DNA of 64,000 bases, taken from positions 10,359,047 to 10,423,046 of the forward strand of contig OZ024786.1 of assembly GCA_964017065.1 (NCBI GenBank), written 5' to 3'. Source of the stretch: Haliclona indistincta (taxonomy: Eukaryota; Porifera; Demospongiae; Haplosclerida; Chalinidae). The translations under genes were made by a program, and so were the position numbers. Every line of letters begins with the position of its first letter. Position 1 is the first letter of the stretch. The notes beneath the pieces are model-generated. The model was not told the origin of the DNA and did no database searches. It saw only the letters and a program-made list of their open reading frames with translations. This document shows, in pieces, positions 47,677-56,527 of this stretch.

Positions 47677-48897
47677 CAAGAAAATTAAAAAGATTTCTAT
47701 CGAAATCAAAAGGATGTAGGGTTGTGAAATCTACCACTGGTCAACAATGTAAACTAACAAGGAACAAGCATGGAATGGTAACACGATTGACTTGCTAACA
47801 GACCATAGATCCCTACATCAGTGGCTGCTGTAGTTGACTATAGCTAGTTCAGCTTGTTGCTGTTGACTGACACCTGACGTGCATTCAGCTTGTGACAGCT
47901 TATGTACAGCCACTGATGTAGGGATCTATGGTCTGTTAGCAAGTCAATCGTGTTACCATTCCATGCTTGTTCCTTGTTAGTTTACATTGTTGACCAGTGG
48001 TAGATTTTACAACCCTACATCCTTTTGATTTCGATAGAAATCTTTTTAATTTTCTTGTTTGTGTCCTTTTTTCTTTTTCAGTGAAGTGCAGTTCAATATC
48101 ATGCAATTACTGTGCCGTCTTTGTTTCCACCATTGGTTTGGATTTCCTGTTGTTGATGGCTTTTCTTTATTATTAACAATTTTAAACTTGTAGCTAAATA
48201 ATTCTTATGCTGTAGATATCAGCTCGCCTACGCGTGCATGAATACAGTCCATACGAGCCCCGCCCACACTTGTTTACGGCGGTTATAATTATCTGGCAAG
48301 CGCAGAATGGTAATTCTGCGCTTGCTAGCTTACTGTTCTTCGAAGACTCCTGACAAATATGTGTTCTCCGTGTTCTATACGGCGTGGCGATACCCAAGCG
48401 ACTGCTTGGTCACGTGCACTAACCACAGCTTGGTCACGTGCGTATTGCGCAATCGCTATAATATTATTAATGGCGTCTAACACTTAGCTGACACTGGATC
48501 ACGATTGAGAAATCGCGGAATTTATATCGCCGTTTCGCTAAAAACTAAGTTCAAAAGGCACATGCCAGGAGAATTTCACGACTGTTCGTGGGTGTTTTGG
48601 TCTCGGCACTGCTCACGTAAAGGTGCTAGGCGAGTGGAAAGAAAGAAAGAAAGAAAACGAAGATGACGAAACTCGATTTTCACCGTTTCCAGGTTCGTCA
48701 CTTTAGTAACAATCTCTAGCAATCTCCTTGCTACTGTAAGATGGGGCAACGCCAGATAGCAGATTTAAGTGTCTTTGGACGTATAAAATTCATCACCAGG
48801 CGAAATATCAGCGTTTGAACGCTAATACATTGTATGTAGCCGCCATCTTGTTTTCTCGTTCAACCCTACATAGGGAGGCACTACCGTGCCTCCCTAA
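47677..48897 (+). mobile_element. Foldback family copy E (full length)
   Basis: Left arm 47677-47827, loop 47828-47906 (common orientation), right arm 47907-48056, body, end hairpin 48872-48895, then AA. The flanks are A (47676) and T (48898). The outer left arm begins CAAGAAAATTAAAAAG, defining a second subfamily with copy H. A pyrimidine tract ending ttttcag follows the right arm. Confidence 0.85.
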
Positions 48898-48910
48898 TTA
48901 ATGAAAAAAA

Positions 48911-49190
48911 AGAAAATAAACAAGTGATAAACAAAAATGAAAGAGATTTAGGGTTGGTACAAGTATCGAAAAAGTATGGAAACAAGATTTAAAATAAAAA
49001 GTACTGTAACAATAGCAGTGTAATGCTAATTCCCTAAATTAACTGCTTTCGATAGTTGTGGATAATTTAATAGGGAGGTAGCATTACACTGCTATTGTTA
49101 CAGTAGTTTTTATTTTAAACCTTGTTTCCATACTTTTTCGATACATGTACCAACCCTAAATCTCTTTCATTTTTGTTAAAATGTTTTTAT
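48911..49190 (+). mobile_element. Second, related foldback hairpin
   Basis: The arms (about 48911-49020 and 49083-49190) pair across a spacer of about 60 bp. They contain aaaaatgaaagagatttagg and gtatggaaacaag segments that echo the A-rich arm design of the main family, but the sequence differs. It begins just after copy E and is cut on the right by the TA MITE at 49193. Confidence 0.65.
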
Positions 49191-49192
49191 TA

Positions 49193-50203
49193 CAGTGCTT
49201 TTAATCTAGAGGAGCCACTTTTTATTCCCAGAGTTGTGTGTGTAGTTAGTCCACACAACTTTCTACATAGCCCTTTCTATTGCATTAATGCAGATTGCAA
49301 CTATGAGCATGAGAAAATGCAAGACACACGATGCTCTACAGCTCTCTCCCATTGAAGCTAATACAATAGCGCCATGTTTGTGACATCACTATAATTTGTA
49401 CAACGTCACGACGAACCACACCTACGACACAGCAGCCACAGTCTAGCGCTACAACGAGGCTTGGCGGTTATTATTCCTCGAGCTTAGCTAATATCTATGC
49501 TGTAGAAGCACGCTTAAGAACGGGCAAAGCGCAAAACACAGCTTTTGATCGGCGCCATTCTTGCCGCTCGACAGTGAGCGGCGCAGCGCACGCAGAAACA
49601 CGTAATCGATAAACGCTCATATTGGATGAATATCAATATAACACGGCAGAGAATCGAAGTCACAGCTAAAGTTGGTGTTCTCGCTGACCGCGTTTGCGCA
49701 TGGATGAACGTATCGCGCAAGTTTAAAAACTAGTAAAAACTACAAGTATCTGGCTATCCAGAGATCAAGCGGTTTTTCTTAACTCGCAAAGATGTCCAGA
49801 TTTCAGCCTTAACACTTTTATCACCAAAAATCGCCAATTTCTGGTACATTTAGGACTCATAATTCAGTATGCTAGAAAGTTAAGCTCTCTAACTTGCTGA
49901 GATTAAAACTGAATAGTCATTCAAGCAGACTGCAAAGGGAATTTTCTTAACTCAGCTCCATACTATTTTCCTGGCCTTAACACATTTTTTCATAATTGCA
50001 AACCAATGCCTGGTACACAAGCAGCAACAACTTTACTGTCAACTAGCATAATCAGTCCAGATTTTCTACACACACTACAGAATGATGTGTGAACACTCAT
50101 AGCAAATTTCAGTCTAATAGCAACTATAGTTACTTTTTCTGAACACAAAACATACTTGTTAACCACAAAACACAAAAGTGGCTCCTCTAGATTAAAAGCA
50201 CTG
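49193..50203. mobile_element. 1.0-kb TA-site MITE, copy 3
   Basis: TIR CAGTGCTTTTAATCTAGAGG and its inverse, TA at 49191-49192 and 50204-50205. Collinear with 23682-24693 in the opposite orientation. Confidence 0.85.
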
Positions 50204-50242
50204 TACTTGTTAGATTTGTTTGTGCTTTATAAAGATCAATTA

Positions 50243-51161
50243 TTAGGGAGGCATGGTAGTGCCTCCCTATGTAGGGTTGAACGGGAAAACAAGATGGTGG
50301 CTCCATACAATGTATTAGCGTTCAAACACTGATATTTCGCCTGGTGATGAATTTTTTATACGTCCAAAGACATCTAGATCTGCTATCTGGCGTTGCCCGA
50401 TCTTACAGTAGCAAGGACATCGCTCGAATTTGTTACTAAAGAGACGAACCTAAAAACGGTGAAAATCGAGTTTCGTCATCTTTGTTTTCTTCTTTCTTTC
50501 TTTCTTTAGCGCGCCTAGCGCCTTTATGCGAGCAGTGAAACACCCACGAGCAGTCGTGAAATTCTCCTGGCAGGTGCCTTTTGAACTTAGTTTTTATCGA
50601 AACGTCGATATAAATTTTGCGATTTCTCAATCGTGATCCGTTGTCAGATAAGTGTTAGACGCCATTATGGTGATTGCGCAATACGCACGTGACCAAGCAG
50701 TGGCTAGCGCACGTGACCAAGCACTAGCTAGAGTATCGTCGCGTCGTATGGATCACGGAGAACGTTTATCCGGTATTTGTCTGGAGTCTTAGAAGAACGG
50801 TAAGCTCGTGTAGGATCCATTCTGCGCTTGCCAGATAATTATAATCGACGCATTGGTCTACAAACAAGTGTGAGCGGGGCTTGTATGCACTGCATGCATC
50901 ATGCGTAGGTGAGCTGATATGTACAGCATAACAAATTTAGCTACAAGTTTGAAATTATTAGAAAAGCCATCAACAACAGGAAAATTAAACCAATGGTGGA
51001 AACAAAGATGGCTCAGTATATGCATGATATTGAACTGCACTTCACTGAAAAAGAAAAAAGGACACAAACAAGAAAGATTTCTATCGAAATCAAAAGGATG
51101 CAGTGATGAAGAAATCTACCACTGGTTCACAATGTAAACTAACAAGGAAGCATGGAATGGT
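50243..51161 (-). mobile_element. Foldback family copy F (inverted, 5'-truncated)
   Basis: On the minus strand it runs from a broken right arm (51161) through the body to the terminal hairpin 50245-50268 and the TTAGGG end. The outer base is A at 50242 (T on the element strand). The left arm, the loop and part of the right arm are missing. Confidence 0.8.
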
Positions 51162-51430
51162 AAAGCAATTTAAAGCATTTTCTCGGAGATTTATTCTTGA
51201 TGAAGAATTGGAATGAAGACGAATTGGCGAAGGTCGTGTTCTGAGAGACAATGAGGAGTTAGTTATTCTCCAGCAGATGAGCTGGTTGCTGTGAGAGAGA
51301 GCAGATTGCATGGAGATACTGGACGATGGTTGAGCTGGTGTGAGTGAGGTTGAGAGAATTTACTGTACAGGGAAGAAGGTTGGTGTGAAGAATATGATGA
51401 AGCAGAGTGACTGGACACTGGAGGGTGCTA
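51162..51430. other. Short unassigned spacer
   Basis: Purine-rich; an open frame with ELVILQQM is visible but too short to place. Confidence 0.3.
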
Positions 51431-52165
51431 CCGTGGACCACACGAAGAGAGTGTAAAACTATTGTTTTGACATTTTGTTTCCTATCTCAGGAACCAAATA
51501 TCCTATGATCATGTTGCAGGTACCAATATGATCCTCTATCCTTACTGAACACCCTCATTTATATGGCTTTGTGTCAAGTGACGTGGAAGTGTCACAACAT
51601 GGCGGCGTATCACACCCACTGGAATGACAGTTTTTAGTCAGGATTTCCAGAAGTACTGGTAGTTAAGATTTCTTAACGCTGCATTACAACCTTCGCCTAG
51701 GGCGCTAACCTGTGGGCAAGTGTCCGGCTTTAACTAGCGTTGGTTCGGCAACGGGGAGCAAAAGATGGGTTTCACAACAAGCCAAAACTTTAGATACGGG
51801 AAATCCGATTCCGTGGAAGTTAAGCTCCAATACTTGGAGACTGCACAGCCAATACATTCATCCACACTTTGCCGCACACTACGCGTCCCTAGAAATGTTC
51901 ACAGTGACAAATGAAATTCTTTTCTGCACGAGTGCTGTTTTCTTGCCGCCATCTTGCGAGTTTAATGGATTTTTGTGATGTCATGCATAATAATTGTTGG
52001 CTGTGTAAAACGTCATAACTATTGAAAACACATTGAATCAGTGTAATAGTTATGATGCAACACATGCTAATAACCAACGTGTGACATCACAAACTATTAA
52101 AATCGCAAGATGGTGGCAAGAAAACAGCACTCGTGCAGAAAAAAATTTCGTTTTTCACTGTAAAC
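51431..52165. mobile_element. TA-site foldback MITE, partial copy
   Basis: Starts CCGTGGACCACACGAAGAGA after TA (51429-51430). It matches the left half and centre of 55316-56294 and ends about 52165 without the right terminus. It carries the unoccupied target (52041-52060) of foldback copy A. Confidence 0.7.
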
Positions 52166-52253
52166 ATTATTTTGTACAGAATGTATTTCAAACAATAATG
52201 AAATAAAGGATCGATATTTGAAAATAACATTGAGATCATTCAGCATTAACTGA

Positions 52254-52875
52254 GGCTGCATTTACACAGGGACGCTTTCAGCTGAAAACAAGCAAAAACG
52301 CAAACTTTTCTTTGTGGATGTGCCTTTTGTTTACACGACAACGAAAAAAACGAGTGGCGTTTTAAGCAAAGCATTATCAAAGCGAAGACGCTTCTCAAAG
52401 TGGAAACTTTCAAAAAATTAATGATAAAAAAGAAACGAAAACGGGAAGAGCACGCATTATTGAAAAGAATTTCAACTTGAGATGGCGAACACAGAGCTTC
52501 TTTTACTCGTGCTACTGCTAAGCTGCTTATTGGCTTTACAGCAAGCGACAATGATTAAATACGGACGTCTCCGCGCCCATAGAGCGAGGAATAACACTAA
52601 TGGAATGTTTTTCGTTGGAAAAAGTGGCAGTCTTCTGCAGGAGGCTTGGGCACTTGGAAGCAGCCTCTTTCGAGTTATTTTTGGGTGGCATCGTCGATCA
52701 TGCACGCACGTTCGCCAAGCTGTAAGTTGTCTGTTTACACCACGCCTATAATAGGTGTGGTTAATGAGATGAGAATGCATGCGTTTTCATTCTAAACTGT
52801 TTACACGATAACGCGTATTGTGAAGGTTGTGACCCAGCGTGTTTTCATTGTTATCGTCACCGTGTAAACGCAGCC
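52254..52875. mobile_element. GGCTGC..GTTTACAC MITE, copy 2
   Basis: Inverted ends GGCTGC(A/G)TTTACAC. The interior matches 18242-18903. The flanks are CTGA and TCAG, which extend the inverted repeat and do not form a TTAA duplication. It lies at the 3' edge of the NLR relic. Confidence 0.7.
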
Positions 52876-53211
52876 TCAGGAAGATATTTTTTAAGGCCAG
52901 AAAGAAAGATGTTAACATTAGTATCAGCATAATCGCACGAATTGATTCAGAAGATAACTTTGAAGCATGTAGAACAGTAAGGTACTCTAGTACTGTAAGA
53001 TGGAGGAAGCTGTGGCAGGATGAAGCATCCTTGTGACTGTACATGTGAGGAAAGGACTGGAAGAAACCAAGCTCTATCAGATCTTCAGGTACATCAGAAA
53101 ACACAGATTTCTTTTCATAGTAACAGTCATAGGCTAGTCTCCAGAATTTGTCAGCAACAATATCTGGGAGTTTCTCTCAACTGGTATACCTGTCTGATGA
53201 GTAACAATTAA

Positions 53212-53807
53212 CCCTTTAACCCGTAATGACGCCTTTAGGCGTCATAATTAGTACTACCCACATTGGGCATCATAAATAGTGTGTAGAGTGCCTCAGAAAG
53301 CTCAAATTAAGCCTAAGTGTAGATTGGGAATTTTCCAAAAAAAAATATTGTTTCTTGCGCTTATTCAACTAAAACATTACTGTGACTGAAGATTGACATA
53401 GGTTTGTTTCCCATAGGGAGAGACCGAAAGGCGCTCGGCGCCAAGGCGATTTTTTTTGCATATTTGTGGCTTCAGGGTGCCCGGAAACGCACAATTAGCA
53501 TTGATTATGGTCTAAACTGTCCTGTTTGCTCACCTGGACACCACCAGGTTTTTGTATCATTCACCATGGCTAGACGAAGACCAAAATCAGCTGAAAAATG
53601 ACGAGGCCACAACACTTAAGTGGCTTCAGTTCTGAAGTGGGAGTGGCCAACTTAGAGTTTAGCACATGGTCGTAAAATTTGATATGCCAGGAGAAAAGGG
53701 TGCTAGTTTGAAACAGCTAGCGTACGGGATGGTGAAGAAAATTGCAAGACAAACTACCAGTTTAGAGCAGGTCAAAATTTGGACGAAATAATTCAGCAAT
53801 TAAAGGG
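53212..53807. mobile_element. TTAA-flanked MITE inside the NLR relic
   Basis: Inverted ends CCCTTTAA.. and ..TTAAAGGG, with TTAA at 53208-53211 and 53808-53811. The NLR reading resumes on each side. It contains the short perfect palindrome GACGCCTTTAGGCGTC (53229-53244). A fragment of the same element is at 25925-26015. Confidence 0.7.
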
Positions 53808-54289
53808 TTAAGAAGAGATAACGTGAGGTTAGTATAGAGGTCAGTCATAGTGTGTATGGGTCGACCATCGGCCAAGTTGAAGCTATAAGCTTCAGTAACA
53901 ATGGCACAGTGAAGGGGATTATACATCATGGCAAAAATACGAGGATGCATGTCGAGATATTTTTTAAACTGAACAGTTGCTTCTGGTTTCTTCTCTTTAA
54001 AAAAATATTGACCTACATATTGAAGAACGTTACTTTTAGTGAAACCAAGTATCTCTAACTTTTGCTCAAACCTGCTATCTCTCACCAATTCATTAGATGC
54101 TGTTGGTCGGCTAGTAATTTATGAGCACAGTAGCCGAGGGAAGAGTTTTCCCTTTACTCAACCGTTGGACTACACAATTCTTCTTCAGCTCAACAGGGGC
54201 CTCATCATAACCATAAAAATGAAGAACAGATTTCACGAAACCCTCGGTGTGTTGCACATTGTAGAGTTAGCTCCTTAGTTCAGTTTGGT

Positions 54290-54765
54290 TTGCCGAAGGA
54301 GCTTTGCAGCTAAAGCCAACCTGCTTGCTATTGAAACTGCACTGCTAACCAGAAGACAGCAAAGTGCTGACCACAACGGAGACAAGGTGTGTCAAGTGGG
54401 CGTGACTGTGAACACTGAGTAGGTAGCCATTGCTCTTGGCTTTGATAGGCTTTTTCTTGAGATGTCTATGCATCCCCAAGAGCTGTCCTGCTGTTTAGAT
54501 GGAATCTACAAGTACCTAGGTAGTCAACTATGGCGCGTTTGTTGTCAGAGAAGTCTAAGATGGCCGTCATGCAAGGTGAGCCAGCCGTAACTCAAGAACG
54601 AAAGTACTTTAGCAAAATCCACGAGTCACATTGCAAGCCATTGTCGTGCTAAGCCTGTTCATACCTTTACCGAGTTTCAGAAGTGAGCGATGGTCTCTGC
54701 AGCTCATTGGACAGACAGAATGAATGACAAACTAAGTACCGTAACCCTCGCGCATGCGCCGAGGG
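54290..54765. mobile_element. MITE inside the NLR P-loop region
   Basis: The right end is the inverse of TTAACCCTCGGCGCATGCGC. The sequence is the inverse of the SH2-intron repeats at 10398-11428. The left end (about 54290) is less certain. It interrupts the NACHT coding sequence. Confidence 0.65.
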
Positions 54766-55315
54766 TTAATGATCAATACTTTAACCTCTCTTCTCTCTAT
54801 TTCTTCAAATATTTCCATGCCTTTGATAGGATTTTCCGGATTGATAATCTTACCAATTTTCTTAACCTAAATGAGGGATGTATCTCTGAGCTGAATCTGG
54901 AGAACTATTTCATAATGCTGTAGCAACTGCCTTGTGCCCATTCCAAGCACAATTGTCTCACTAGACTAGTTTTACCAATGCCTGGAGCGCCAACAATCAA
55001 CACACTTTCACAAAGTGCACCAACAAATTGGAGACAAGATACACCACTAATATCTATCGTCTCTTTTCTACTCACAAGCTCATTGATTCCCTTCCTAAAA
55101 GAACTAAGAGAAAACTGAAAAGCATTTTCAAGAGACAACTGGCAATTGTTTGCAATTAATAGTTGACTGTATCGATCGATTTGAATGTTCGGCCATTTGT
55201 CATCAATTTCAGGAGGTCCTTTGTAACAATTTTTAAAATATTTTATGTACTTCAGTACCTTATCTGTGTACAAAAATATAATTTTTATGAAGTATAGGAA
55301 TTAGGAATACAGCTA

Positions 55316-56294
55316 CAGTGGACCACACGAAGAGAGTGTAAAACTATGTTTTTGACATTAATTTTTGTTTCATATCTCAGGAATCAAGTGTCCCATGATC
55401 ATGTTGCAGGTACCATTATGATCCTCTATCCTTACTGAACACCCTCATTCACATGGGTTTGTGTCACATGACGTGGGAGTGTCACAACATGGCAGCATAT
55501 CACACCCACTGGAATGACAATTTTTAGTTAGGATTTCCAGAACTACTGGTAGTTAAGATTTCTGAACTCTGCATTACAACCTTCGCCTAGGGCGCTAACC
55601 TGTGGGCAAGCGTCCGTCTTTAACTAGCGTTGGTTCGGCAACAGGGAGCAAAATAATTGTTGTTTGTGTAAAACGTCATAACTATTGAAAACACATTGAA
55701 TCAGTGCAATAACTATGATGCAACACATGCTAATAACCAACGTGTGACATCAAAAATCCATTAAAATCGCAAGATGGCGGCAAGAAAACAGCACTCGTGC
55801 CGAAAGGAGTTTCGTTTGTCGCTGTGAACATTTCTAGGGATGCGTAGTGTGCGGCAAAGTGTGGATGAATGTATTGGCTGTGCAGTCTCCAAGTATTGGA
55901 GCTTAACTCCTGCGGAATCAGATTTCCCGTACCTAAATTTTTGGCTTGTTGCGAAACCCATCTTTTGCTCCCCGTTGCCAAACCAACGCTAGTTAAAGCC
56001 GGAAATTTGCCCACAGGTTAGCACCCTAGGTGAAGGTTGTAAGGCAGCGTTAAGAAATCTTAACTACCAGTAGTTCTGGAAATCCTAACTAAAAACTGTC
56101 ATTCCAGTGGGTGTGATATGCCGCCATGTTGTGACACTCTCACGTCACGTGACACAAAGCCATATGAATGAGGGTGTTCAGTAAGGATAGAGGATCATAT
56201 TGGTACCTGCAACATGATCATAGGACACTTGGTTCCTGAGATATGAAACAAAAGTCAAAAACATAGTTCTACACTCTCTTCGTGTGGTCCACTG
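55316..56294. mobile_element. Foldback TA-site MITE, complete copy
   Basis: Ends CAGTGGACCACACGAAGAGA and its inverse, TA at 55314-55315 and 56295-56296. Most of the left half pairs with the right half. An internal deletion near 55655 explains its being shorter than its relative at 14803. Confidence 0.85.
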
Positions 56295-56527
56295 TATTCT
56301 ATAATTACGAGGTAATGATTAATTTTATCGTCAGAGAGCAATTTTTATAATACATTGTATCAAGCCAGCAAAGCCGACGAGGGAGCATGGAACTCTGTAT
56401 ATCATAGCGTATACAGTACAATCTAAACACTATGGCAGTATTCTAACTTTAATTTTGTATTTTCACAAAATTAATCTAATAATCTCTATTCAGAGACTGA
56501 CTAACTGGTGATCAACAGACAAAAACC

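Larger units (their letters stand above)
52890..55273 (-). pseudogene. NLR-type NACHT protein pseudogene
   Basis: Minus strand. 55273-54905 encodes a leader helix (LKYIKYFKNCYKGPP, DDKWP) and a P-loop (GAPGIGKTSL), the Walker A box of NACHT ATPases. The reading continues to about 54770 after a one-base shift near 54910 and an in-frame stop. It is then cut by the MITE 54290-54765. A NACHT middle part follows (GYDEAPVELKK, FEQKLEILGF, YFF) at 54240-53812, again shifted once. The MITE 53212-53807 then intervenes, followed by the winged-helix end (LGFFQSFPHMY, SFLHLTVLEYL) at 53200-52900. No LRR is seen. Sponges have large NLR families acting as intracellular innate sensors; this copy has several shifts, stops and two insertions and is dead. 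Confidence 0.8.
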
